Assembly: GCA_043798715.1 (NCBI GenBank)
Contig: JAZDOK010000095.1
Span: 1 to 64,000, forward strand
DNA length: 64,000 nucleotides
DNA from: JAZDOK01 sp043798715
GTDB lineage: Bacteria; Vulcanimicrobiota; JAZDOK01
Direction: 5' to 3'
Part shown: positions 15,892 through 23,671 of the stretch, piece after piece
Layout of the letters: each line of letters begins with the position of its first letter
Position numbering within the stretch: the first letter of the stretch is position 1
Made by a program: the position numbers and the translations under genes
Notes under the pieces: generated by a model
Databases searched by the model: none
What the model was told of the DNA's origin: nothing
The model's input: the letters and a program-made list of their open reading frames with translations, nothing else

Positions 15892-16234
15892 CCGGGGATA
15901 AACATATCCAGTTGTTTTTAAACAGCTTTTGATTCTCTTTATGCCACTTGAGGAAAAGCCTGTCGAAATCGGGCTTGTTTTTTTTGGATGAAAGAAAAAT
16001 GAAAACGGTTACTTCGTCCGGGATTTCTTCAACCTGGGATTCCCGCCACTCCTTCCAATGGGGATGCTTCAAAATCTCTTTCTTCGATACCAGGCATTCC
16101 TCCACGGAAAAGCGGAGATTCTCCCGATTGAAGAATTCGATTAGTTTGTCAGCCGGGTTCCCCGGTTCACGCGCCTGTTCGGCCGTGCAGGTGATTTCCG
16201 CAATGACAGCCTTAAACTCATTAAAAAGTCTCAT
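15854..16234 (-). CDS. Hypothetical protein, 126 residues, in operon with corA
   Basis: The ATG follows the corA stop codon directly (TAGATG), so the two are likely translated together. The 3' end overlaps the convergent M20 gene by 38 bases. The protein is charged and soluble (RLFNEFKAVIAEITCTAEQ, EIPDEVTVFIFLSSKKNKPDF, FLKWHKENQKLFKNNW). No motif or family was recognised and no signal or membrane helix is seen. The linkage to corA is the main reason to believe it is a real gene. Confidence 0.55.
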   Translation of the reverse strand: MRLFNEFKAVIAEITCTAEQAREPGNPADKLIEFFNRENLRFSVEECLVSKKEILKHPHWKEWRESQVEEIPDEVTVFIFLSSKKNKPDFDRLFLKWHKENQKLFKNNWICLSPVSPAPSCSEVQK

Positions 16235-17425
16235 CTAGATCCAGCCCCGCTTCTTGAACCACAAAAGCATCCCGACGGCGATGCTCGTGCAGATGGTCCA
16301 GAAAATCGGGTAAGTCAAGTTAGATTGATTTTCCGGAATGGGCATGTTCATCCCGTAGACCCCCGCCAGGAAGGTGAGGGGGATGAAGATGGTGCCGATT
16401 ATGGTGAGCACTTTCATCACTTCATTCAGGCGGGTGCTCATCGCGGTCATGTGGGTTTCCGTGAGAGCCGTGGCCACTTCGTGGTAGGTTTCGATGAGAT
16501 CTATGAGCTGCACCGTATTGTCGGACACGTCACGCAGGTACATCCGCGTCGTTTCGCTCAGAAGTTCGCTCTGCTCGCGCATAAGCGTATTAATGACCGT
16601 GCGCATCGGCCAGATGGTGCGGCGCAGGATGAGGAGCTCCCTCTTAAGGTGGTGAATCTCGTGGCTAGTCTGCCGGTCGGGGTTTTCCAGGATACGCTCT
16701 TCCATCTCCTCCAGCTGGTCCCCGTAGTGTTCCAGAATGGGGAAACACTGATCCAGAACGGCGTCAAGGAGCGTATAGATGAGGTAGCTGGGGTCGTTTA
16801 CCCGAATCCTTGAGCCCGCCTGGGCGATCCGCTGGCGGATGGGGTCCCACACATCTCCCCGGGTCTCCTGGAAGGTAAGCACCGTCTTATGCCCGAGGAA
16901 CATGCTGATTTGCTCGCTGTGGAGCTTCCCCTCGATGAGTTGGATCATGCGGGCCACTATGAAGAGGCGGGGCCGAAGGCCGCTCTCCTCCGTGTAGGCC
17001 TCCACCTTGGGGCGCTGGGGGACGCAGAGCATGTCCTCCAGCGCCAGAGGATGCAGTTCGTACTTTTCCGCAAGGGCCCGGATGACTGAATGATCCGTGA
17101 GGCCGTCCACATTTATCCAGCGAACGGAGGACCATGGCGGCCGATGGCCGGCGATGAACTCGTCGACGTCCTCCACGTCGAGGCGCTGGTATTGGTCGGG
17201 GCTGTAGTCTATGCAGGTTACGGAGCAAGGCCCTTCCTGTCCGGGGGCCTGGAAAAGCTGGTAGGTCTCGATGCCGGGGGAGGTCCCCGGCGGAGCTGAA
17301 CTGGGGCGCGGAATCTCAAGGCCGAGGGGCTGGATTGCCTCCTCATCATCCTCCTCTATCCGCTTTTTTTCTTCTTCGAGATCATCCTCGCATACGGGAG
17401 TCTCCCGAAATCTTTCTTTTTCCAT
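16235..17425 (-). CDS. corA: CorA-family magnesium/cobalt channel
   Basis: A 396-residue protein with the large cytoplasmic alpha/beta domain, the long stalk helix (about residues 250-330, LRDVSDNTVQLIDLIETYHEVATA) and two C-terminal membrane helices. The selectivity motif GMN lies between them in FLAGVYGMNMPIP. The end KKRGWI is the usual basic tail. The N-terminus carries about 45 extra acidic/proline residues before the family core. CorA forms pentameric Mg2+ channels gated by cytosolic Mg2+. This makes a second Mg2+ uptake system within 5 kb of the M-box operon, without an M-box of its own. Confidence 0.93.
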   Translation of the reverse strand: MEKERFRETPVCEDDLEEEKKRIEEDDEEAIQPLGLEIPRPSSAPPGTSPGIETYQLFQAPGQEGPCSVTCIDYSPDQYQRLDVEDVDEFIAGHRPPWSSVRWINVDGLTDHSVIRALAEKYELHPLALEDMLCVPQRPKVEAYTEESGLRPRLFIVARMIQLIEGKLHSEQISMFLGHKTVLTFQETRGDVWDPIRQRIAQAGSRIRVNDPSYLIYTLLDAVLDQCFPILEHYGDQLEEMEERILENPDRQTSHEIHHLKRELLILRRTIWPMRTVINTLMREQSELLSETTRMYLRDVSDNTVQLIDLIETYHEVATALTETHMTAMSTRLNEVMKVLTIIGTIFIPLTFLAGVYGMNMPIPENQSNLTYPIFWTICTSIAVGMLLWFKKRGWI

Positions 17426-17465
17426 TAAGAAGGATTTTCAACGCGGGAAAAAGGATCCCTTTGAT

Positions 17466-17720
17466 CTAATGTTTGAAATGCACAAATATTTTTCCGAAGT
17501 TTTTATCGTCTTTTTCTACACGATGATAAAGTTTCTTAATCTCTGCCTGCGCCAGAAATCGCAAAACGTGCTTTTTAAGCTGGCCGCTGCCCTTGCCGGG
17601 AATAATCTCCACCAGAGAAATCTTTTTTGAGACGGCCTCTTCGATAACCCGATTAAGCTCGGAATCAATCGAGTTTCCCTTGTTGTAAATGTCATGCAGA
17701 TCCAGCTTTATTTTTGCCAT
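17466..17720 (-). CDS. Stand-alone Smr-domain protein
   Basis: An 84-residue protein that is almost entirely one Smr domain. It has the opening KLDLHDIYNKGNSIDSELNRVIEEAV with the LDLH motif, and the IPGKGSGQLKKHVLRFL block that corresponds to HGKGTG in MutS2 and small MutS-related proteins. The usual His of HGKG is Pro here. Smr domains are nucleic-acid endonucleases or binding modules. It lies just upstream of corA on the same strand with a 40-base gap. Activity is uncertain given the substitution. Confidence 0.7.
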   Translation of the reverse strand: MAKIKLDLHDIYNKGNSIDSELNRVIEEAVSKKISLVEIIPGKGSGQLKKHVLRFLAQAEIKKLYHRVEKDDKNFGKIFVHFKH

Positions 17721-17801
17721 TTTACTTTAATTTTATGATTCAAATATAACACCATCAGCTAGTTCTGACAAGATAGTTCACTAAGCCTCTTAAATATAGA
17801 A

Positions 17802-18536
17802 TTAATTGAGAATTCGGGTCTTGATAAAATAAACTGTTGCATTTTCTAATATTCCTTTTTTTTTGACTTTATTAATGGAAAATATTTCGGCCTCTTTAAA
17901 GTCAAAAGACAAGGTGTACTTTTTTTGGAACCACCTCGATAAAAAACGCTTAGAAATAAAAAAGACAGTCAAATTAATCAGAAGGATGGTCAGTATGGAA
18001 ATTCGATCCAATTCCAGTACACCAAAAGCCGCGACGGTCAATGTCAGTAATAAAAGTGAAAAACCTTGTAATGCAGGTATTCTTGAGCCACAAAAGTCGG
18101 AAATTGCGATGGCCTTGCTTTTATTTCTCAGAGCTTCCCGAAACTTTCCAAATGCCTGATGAACATCTTCAGGCGATACCTTCCCATGGATTCGAAATCC
18201 ATCAGTCAGGGCCGAGCCTCCAATTCTTTTTCTCTCCCCATGCAGCTCCTTTAAAAAATATATTGTTCCATGTTCCAGTACATGATTGACTTTAACGTCT
18301 TCACTCATGAAATCTGTCTTGAACATGAGGTGCAGGATAGGCAGGTTTAAAACAATTACAATGATTAGAAACCAGGGAAAAAGAAACGAGCCTAGAAAAA
18401 ACGAACTTTTCCCTGAGAGTCCGATAGAGGCCACGAAAAGAAAGACGATGAAAAAAGACAAATCAGGATTGAAAAGGAACCTGATTATACTTTTAAAAAT
18501 CCGTTTGTTAAAATCAAGACCGCTTTTATTAGACAT
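17802..18536 (-). CDS. Membrane protein, DUF6391-like
   Basis: A 244-residue protein with two hydrophobic pairs: LSFFIVFLFVASIGLSGKS plus FLFPWFLIIVIVLNLPIL near the start, and FSLLLLTLTVAAFGVLEL plus ISILTILLINLTVFFI in the second half. Between them is VNHVLEHGTIYFL, which recalls the NHxLEHxT motif of DUF6391 proteins, and AIAISDFCGSR. The motif looks metal-binding but the function is unknown. The gene is AT-rich compared with corA and clpB and marks the start of an AT-rich patch to 21.4 kb. Confidence 0.5.
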   Translation of the reverse strand: MSNKSGLDFNKRIFKSIIRFLFNPDLSFFIVFLFVASIGLSGKSSFFLGSFLFPWFLIIVIVLNLPILHLMFKTDFMSEDVKVNHVLEHGTIYFLKELHGERKRIGGSALTDGFRIHGKVSPEDVHQAFGKFREALRNKSKAIAISDFCGSRIPALQGFSLLLLTLTVAAFGVLELDRISILTILLINLTVFFISKRFLSRWFQKKYTLSFDFKEAEIFSINKVKKKGILENATVYFIKTRILN

Positions 18537-18625
18537 GCTGGTATGAGTGAGATCCGGGGTCAGGCAACACTTTTGACATAATTTGCCAGTAGTGTGGAAC
18601 TGAACCCTTAACTCTCAAAAGTTCT

Positions 18626-18952
18626 TCAAGGGAGCTGCTCTTCATCTGCACTGTAAATGATCTGGCCGGTCTTAAGAACCTCTTCCACAAAGCCGCTTCT
18701 GTCGCGCGTTTCATCCAGGAGAATCGGCTCGATATGAAGGTCAATACGGCTTCTGATCTTGTAAAGCTCGGCCGCTACATCAAGGAAATTTTCATCCAGG
18801 CCATGGAGGATAACAGCAATATCAATGTCGCTGTCCTCGTGGGCGATATCGCGGGCGTATGAACCGTAAAGTACCACCTTCCTCACCGGCAGGTACTTGC
18901 GGACATCATCTGAATATCTTTTTGCTATTTCGCAAGCCGTTGCTTTATCCAT
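18626..18952 (-). CDS. MNT-type minimal nucleotidyltransferase
   Basis: A 108-residue protein with the nucleotidyltransferase signature GSYARDIAHEDSDIDIAV (G-S then D-x-D) and a third acidic position in IDLHIEPILLDE. Such proteins are usually antitoxins that AMPylate a HEPN toxin (MntA/HepT). No HEPN gene adjoins it here; the 5' neighbour is a NERD-domain gene ending 12 bases away. It could be an orphan antitoxin or a stand-alone enzyme. Confidence 0.75.
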   Translation of the reverse strand: MDKATACEIAKRYSDDVRKYLPVRKVVLYGSYARDIAHEDSDIDIAVILHGLDENFLDVAAELYKIRSRIDLHIEPILLDETRDRSGFVEEVLKTGQIIYSADEEQLP

Positions 18953-18963
18953 TTAACCTATAA

Positions 18964-20298
18964 TTACTGAACTTTCTCTTTTTGGGAGCATAATTTGGTA
19001 AGTTTTTCTACAATCCGCTTTCTCTTGTCTTCAGAAATAACCTCATCATGCCATACATTCCCCAGCTCATCTGGTAAACGCTCCAATGACCAAACAGCTG
19101 TTGCAGGATTTTCTACAGTCAAAGAGCTTTCCTTATTAGCCCAGACAACCGCTGGCGTAACCCATTGTTTGATTCCATCCACCTTCAAAAAGTTAGATAA
19201 ATGAGCAGCATTAGCGTTGGCTTGACGACTTGGACTTTTTGTTGAAAGTTTCCAGCGATTGCCAGCACGATACTCCCAATGCTCGCCAATATTTCTATAT
19301 TCTCCAGTTAAGGTCTTAACTTCTAATGCCCAAACTCCAGATGAACCAACAAGCACTGCATCCAGATCCATTTTTTTCCGTCCCGGAAGGGTAATATTCC
19401 GAAACAAAAACCAGTTTCCGTCCAGGGATTGGCGCATAACTTCTACAACTCTATCTTCCCCATCCTGTCCCACGCGGTAATTCTCTATTTGCTTGTCTAA
19501 CCTTTTCATAAACCAATCGAATAGAAAATGAAACAGCCATATCAAACCAGCAATCAGCACCAATAATATTGCCAAAATTACTATGCCTAGAGGGGATGTA
19601 AACAAATCTGGAAAAGGCTTGCTTGGATGCGTCGTTAATTGCCTCGTCGAGAATAATAATATGGACGGAATGAAGCATGATGCCAATACAATGCCAAATA
19701 TCAACCCCTGAAATAAAGTCAGAAGAAAACGCATTCGTTCCATAAAGCTTCTTCCACCGGACTCTACGTGCAAAAAGCCTGCAGATACTAGCGGTTCTTT
19801 TACTGCCTGATTTAAACGTACTAACATCAATGCAATTGATGCCTGACGAACTCTTTCTTTCCAAGCATTTTCGATGGCATATCCCAAATCCTTGAGCGAT
19901 AACCGCCTCGTTTCCACTAACATACCCATCGCCTGGCCTCTATAAGGTCCAGGAAGAGGCCACACGGTAGCACGGGCCTGTTCAATGGTAATGCCAACAG
20001 GTAACTGCGTGTCAGAAGGCTCAGACGGTAAAGTTATCGCCTTTTTGTCAATCGGTGGCTCTGAAAAAGAGTTCTTCTGCCAATCTAACAAGACTTGCGC
20101 CGCTTCCTTAAGTCCTGGGTCATCAGCTTTCGCAGCCGCCCATTCCAGCCTGCCCTGGTCGAGATATCCTTCATCTAAAAGCTCCCCCAAGGGTCTGAAG
20201 TTATTGCGAAGCCACATTACTTTCCGAGCCTCATCCAGACTCATTGGCTTAGAACGTGGAGCGCCCTGATTTGTTGCTTCGTTCGCAGGCATATTCAT
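18964..20298 (-). CDS. NERD-domain membrane protein
   Basis: A 444-residue protein. The N-terminal 200 residues are soluble and helical. Two membrane helices follow (about 210-290: FGIVLASCFIPSILLFS and IVILAILLVLIAGLIWLFHFLFDW). A C-terminal NERD domain reads GQDGEDRVVEVMRQSLDGNW, then KKMDLDAVLVGSSGVWALEVKT. D...EVKT is the nuclease-like core of this PD-(D/E)XK-related domain. NERD proteins occur in mobile and defence contexts and some are nucleases. The AT-rich setting next to a nucleotidyltransferase and an unknown membrane protein fits acquired DNA. The function is not known. Confidence 0.7.
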   Translation of the reverse strand: MNMPANEATNQGAPRSKPMSLDEARKVMWLRNNFRPLGELLDEGYLDQGRLEWAAAKADDPGLKEAAQVLLDWQKNSFSEPPIDKKAITLPSEPSDTQLPVGITIEQARATVWPLPGPYRGQAMGMLVETRRLSLKDLGYAIENAWKERVRQASIALMLVRLNQAVKEPLVSAGFLHVESGGRSFMERMRFLLTLFQGLIFGIVLASCFIPSILLFSTRQLTTHPSKPFPDLFTSPLGIVILAILLVLIAGLIWLFHFLFDWFMKRLDKQIENYRVGQDGEDRVVEVMRQSLDGNWFLFRNITLPGRKKMDLDAVLVGSSGVWALEVKTLTGEYRNIGEHWEYRAGNRWKLSTKSPSRQANANAAHLSNFLKVDGIKQWVTPAVVWANKESSLTVENPATAVWSLERLPDELGNVWHDEVISEDKRKRIVEKLTKLCSQKEKVQ

Positions 20299-20357
20299 AT
20301 GGTCTTTCCTTTAAGCAAAAACTTAAGATAAATGAATCCTGGCACCTTTTTCCTAAG

Positions 20358-21326
20358 TTACTCTTTGCCTTTTAGTATTTTTAAAATCGCATCTTGAGTC
20401 AACTTCTCTTGAGTTTTCTTTTCAACATTTTGCCAATCATATCCCGAAAGCGTGTCGCATATATTTTCGAACCAGCGTTTATAGCTCGCCATTTCTGGAG
20501 AATATACTTTAAATCTATTAAGTTTAGCTGTGATTGATACGCGAAAAACGATCACATGAAATCTCTTAATATCAGTTGTAGCATCCTCCAAAATTCCCCA
20601 TAAGCCTTGTTGTAGTGGCATACTTGCCGTCCACAATACCTTTATCGTTAATGCTAAAAAGGGATTATTAATTATTATAGTCCGGGATTTATTTTGTTCG
20701 TTTGCTTCAGCTTTCAACATGCTTTTCGGCGGAAGACAAATGTCATTACCGCAAATGACATCGTCATACTGAATAAGCTGGTTATGCTTGAAAATCATTC
20801 TTAACTCAGATAGATTAATTTTTTCAACTTGAAGGTTCTCCCCTCGATCACATTCGAGGGATGTTGCCCCCGGGAACCTGTAATGGTTGGGAATGAAGTC
20901 CCATTGCAATGGAAATTCTAAAATCAATGATTGTAAAATACCCTTTTCAATCAAATTTAAACCTTTATTTCCCATTAATTCTTGTGGTTCTTTCGACGAA
21001 AGCGAGTCTGGGTGGTTCGTGAGGTTAGTAAACATTTCTCGATAAGCCGCGATGTAGGGGTTATTATTATTATTACCAGTCGTAATTTGGCTGAGCTTGG
21101 AGTCATAGAGCAAAATGAAAGTAAATTTTTTTTCTAGCTTTACTGCATTAATATAGGGTAAGATTGAGATCAAAACAGGAAGAATGGAAGCTAAGACGAT
21201 CCCAGCGTTCTTTAAAGAGTCTGAAGCTGCAGCGTTTTGCCATAGTAACACCACAGAAAAAATTGCAATAAGACAGTATAAAATGAGGGCTCCTCTGACG
21301 ATCTGTGATTCAAGTAACATGCCCAA
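20358..21326 (-). CDS. Hypothetical membrane-anchored protein
   Basis: A 322-residue protein with two N-terminal hydrophobic segments (GALILYCLIAIFSVVLLW and AGIVLASILPVLISILPYI) and a soluble C-terminal portion of about 260 residues. It is Asn-rich and low-GC, with an asparagine run (TGNNNNNPY). No family was recognised. It is 60 bases upstream of the NERD gene on the same strand, so the two may form a unit with the nucleotidyltransferase. Base composition unlike the flanking core genes suggests transfer. Confidence 0.5.
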   Translation of the reverse strand: MGMLLESQIVRGALILYCLIAIFSVVLLWQNAAASDSLKNAGIVLASILPVLISILPYINAVKLEKKFTFILLYDSKLSQITTGNNNNNPYIAAYREMFTNLTNHPDSLSSKEPQELMGNKGLNLIEKGILQSLILEFPLQWDFIPNHYRFPGATSLECDRGENLQVEKINLSELRMIFKHNQLIQYDDVICGNDICLPPKSMLKAEANEQNKSRTIIINNPFLALTIKVLWTASMPLQQGLWGILEDATTDIKRFHVIVFRVSITAKLNRFKVYSPEMASYKRWFENICDTLSGYDWQNVEKKTQEKLTQDAILKILKGKE

Positions 21327-21396
21327 GGTTAGCCCTCCTTTGTGCTGTCAGCATCACTTCAAAATAATTTGCTTTAATTGGGTGCTAGAAGCTATT

Positions 21397-23376
21397 CTAC
21401 CACGAAAAGAGCATGAGGGCGACGGCTTTGGTCCAGTAGGCGATGGCCTGGTCGAGCTTTCCCTTCTGGTAGAAGAGGCATCCCAGGTTATGAAAAACGT
21501 GCCAGAACTTGGGGTTTAAGGTGACGACTTTTTCCCACTCCATGATGGCCAGCTCCACCTTGCCCTGGTTTAAGTAGGCGTCCCCCATGTTGTAGTAGGA
21601 CTGCCAGTGGTCCGGCACGATGGTGGTAACCTTCTGCCACTCGGTTAAGGCGGGCTCAGCGGTGTGTTGATCGTAATAAAAAACACTGGCCAGGTTCCAA
21701 TGGGCCTGCCAGTAATCGTCCTTGAACTGCACGGTCTTCTGCCACTGCGAGACGGCCTCGTCCAGGAGGCGCTTCTGATAGAAGGCGTTGCCCAGGTTAT
21801 AATGGGCCTGCCAGAATCCGTATTTGATCTGGACGGCCTTCTCCCACTCGATGATGGCCTTTTCGGCTTCCCCCGCCTCGTAATACTTGTTGCCGATATT
21901 GTAGTGGGCCTCGGCGAATTCCGGGTTGACGGTGAGGGCCTTGTTCCACAGCTCGATGGCCCCGTCCACGTCCCCCTTCTCGATGGCCATGGACCCCATG
22001 TTGTATATGGCGATGGCGAACTGCGGATCCGTCTCAAGCGCCCGCTGCCAGTGCTCCATGGCCTCTTCCTTGCGGCCCTTCAGGTAATAGGCGTTTCCCA
22101 GGTTATAGATGACCTCGGCGAACTGGGGGTTCAGGATGAGCGCCTTCTGCCATTCCTCGATGGCGGCGTCTATCTTGCCTTTTTTAAAATACCCATTGCC
22201 CAAGTTGTAGTATGCCGGGGCGAATTTCTGGTTCAAGACGACGGTCTTGCGATATTCCTCGATGGACTTGTCTATTTCTCCTTTTCGATAGTAGGCGGAG
22301 CCCAGGTTGTAGTGCGCCACAAAGTTATTGGGATTGAGATCGACAGCCGAGCGGTACTCGGAGATGGCCTCGTCGAGCTTGCCGACGCCGTCGTAGGCCG
22401 TACCCAGGTTGTTGTGGGTGAGGGCGTTGTAGGGATCCAGCTTGGTCGCCTTCTCCCACTCGAGGATGGCCAGGTCCAGCTTGGACTGCTTGTAATAATT
22501 GTTTCCCAGAATATTGTGAAGAGCCGCTTCCTTGGGGGAGATCTGGGTCTTGTAGATGTCGGGCGGCATCTCATCGATGGTCAGGTCCCGTACCAGATCT
22601 TCGGCCGTCTGATAGTGATCGGCCGGATCCTTCATGAGGCACTTGAGGACGGCCGCCTCCACCTTCTTGGGAATCTGGAGGTTGTGAATGGTTGGCGGCT
22701 GGGGCTCGGCGGTGAGGTGCATCTGGATGAGGGCCGCCGGGTTGTCGGCCCTGAAAGGCACCTCGCCGGTCAGCATCTCATAGAGCATGCAGCCCAGCGA
22801 GTAGATGTCGGCCCTCCGATCCACCTTCTCTCCCCGGGCCTGCTCCGGAGAAAAATAGAAGAAGGAGCCCAGGATCTCCCCGGGCTGAGTGATCGTCTGC
22901 GAGGTTTCCACCCAGGCGATTCCAAAGTCGGCCACCTTGACGGTTTCCAGGTCGGTTATAAGCACGTTGGCCGGCTTTACATCCCGGTGCACGATTCCGT
23001 GCTGGTGGGCGTATTCCAGGGCCTGGCAGGTGGGGATGAAGTACTTCAGGGCTTCCACCGTCGGTAAAATTCTTCGCTCTTTGAGGATGACGTCGAGGCC
23101 CTTTCCGGAGATATATTCCAGAACGATATAATATATGCCCTCGTGTTCGTTTATGTCATAGATGCCGGCTATGTTGGGGTGGTTCAGGCGGGCCGCAGCC
23201 TGGGCCTCCCGGATGAAACGCTCCTTGCTCTCCGGGTTGGAGATGAGCTGCTGGGATAAAATCTTGATGGCGACCGGCCGCTCCAATACGGGATCGTGGC
23301 CGCGGTAGACGATTCCCATGCCCCCGCGTCCCAGTTCCTCCAGGATGTGATACCTGCCGATTGTTGCGCTGATCAT
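21397..23376 (-). CDS. Serine/threonine protein kinase with C-terminal TPR array
   Basis: A 659-residue protein. Residues about 8-265 are a Hanks-type kinase: GRGGMG glycine loop, VAIKIL lysine, HRDVKPANVL catalytic loop, DFG, and a SPEQARGE activation segment end. Residues about 290-655 are roughly eleven tetratricopeptide repeats of the type AHYNLGNAYYxKG. No membrane segment is seen, so it is a cytosolic kinase with a protein-binding tail. The gene starts 4 bases after an FHA gene, which itself overlaps a Clp ATPase, so the three should be coexpressed. FHA domains bind phosphothreonine, which makes the FHA protein a likely substrate or reader. The final residues LMLFSW are unusual but the stop is clear. 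Confidence 0.92.
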   Translation of the reverse strand: MISATIGRYHILEELGRGGMGIVYRGHDPVLERPVAIKILSQQLISNPESKERFIREAQAAARLNHPNIAGIYDINEHEGIYYIVLEYISGKGLDVILKERRILPTVEALKYFIPTCQALEYAHQHGIVHRDVKPANVLITDLETVKVADFGIAWVETSQTITQPGEILGSFFYFSPEQARGEKVDRRADIYSLGCMLYEMLTGEVPFRADNPAALIQMHLTAEPQPPTIHNLQIPKKVEAAVLKCLMKDPADHYQTAEDLVRDLTIDEMPPDIYKTQISPKEAALHNILGNNYYKQSKLDLAILEWEKATKLDPYNALTHNNLGTAYDGVGKLDEAISEYRSAVDLNPNNFVAHYNLGSAYYRKGEIDKSIEEYRKTVVLNQKFAPAYYNLGNGYFKKGKIDAAIEEWQKALILNPQFAEVIYNLGNAYYLKGRKEEAMEHWQRALETDPQFAIAIYNMGSMAIEKGDVDGAIELWNKALTVNPEFAEAHYNIGNKYYEAGEAEKAIIEWEKAVQIKYGFWQAHYNLGNAFYQKRLLDEAVSQWQKTVQFKDDYWQAHWNLASVFYYDQHTAEPALTEWQKVTTIVPDHWQSYYNMGDAYLNQGKVELAIMEWEKVVTLNPKFWHVFHNLGCLFYQKGKLDQAIAYWTKAVALMLFSW

Positions 23377-23380
23377 GCTG

Positions 23381-23671
23381 TCACCACGCTATTTCAAGGA
23401 CGGTCTGCCCCACTTTGAAGCGGTCTCCGTTTGAAAGGAGAATCCGACCCTTCAGGCGGTCGTCTTTAATAAAAGTTCCGTTCGTACTATCCAGATCCTC
23501 CAGGAAGCATTCGGGCTCGGCCACCAGAATCCTTGCATGCCTCCGCGAGAGGAAGCGGTCGAGGGGGAGACCGAGGGGGGCCGCGGGGTCCCTCCCGATG
23601 TCCGACGACTTCGTGATTGTAAAAATTTTCCCGTCAAAGGGGCCGCTCAAAACCTCAAGCCTGATGTTCAT
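23381..23671 (-). CDS. Single-domain FHA protein
   Basis: A 96-residue forkhead-associated domain and nothing else. Core motifs are SSDIGRDP (phosphopeptide-binding loop), FLSRRHARI (Ser-x-x-His) and DSTNGTFI (Asn-Gly-Thr). FHA domains bind phosphothreonine. The ATG at 23671 was chosen for its better-placed AAGGAT site; an upstream ATG at 23683 would add four residues. It overlaps the 3' end of the Clp ATPase by 17 bases and is followed by the kinase, so it probably links kinase signalling to the ATPase. Confidence 0.85.
   Translation of the reverse strand: MNIRLEVLSGPFDGKIFTITKSSDIGRDPAAPLGLPLDRFLSRRHARILVAEPECFLEDLDSTNGTFIKDDRLKGRILLSNGDRFKVGQTVLEIAW

Noticed and set aside
21664..23067. 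Long open frame antisense to the kinase/TPR gene (467 codons)
   Set aside because: It mirrors the repetitive GC-rich TPR coding strand, has no recognisable domain, and lies wholly opposite a clear gene.
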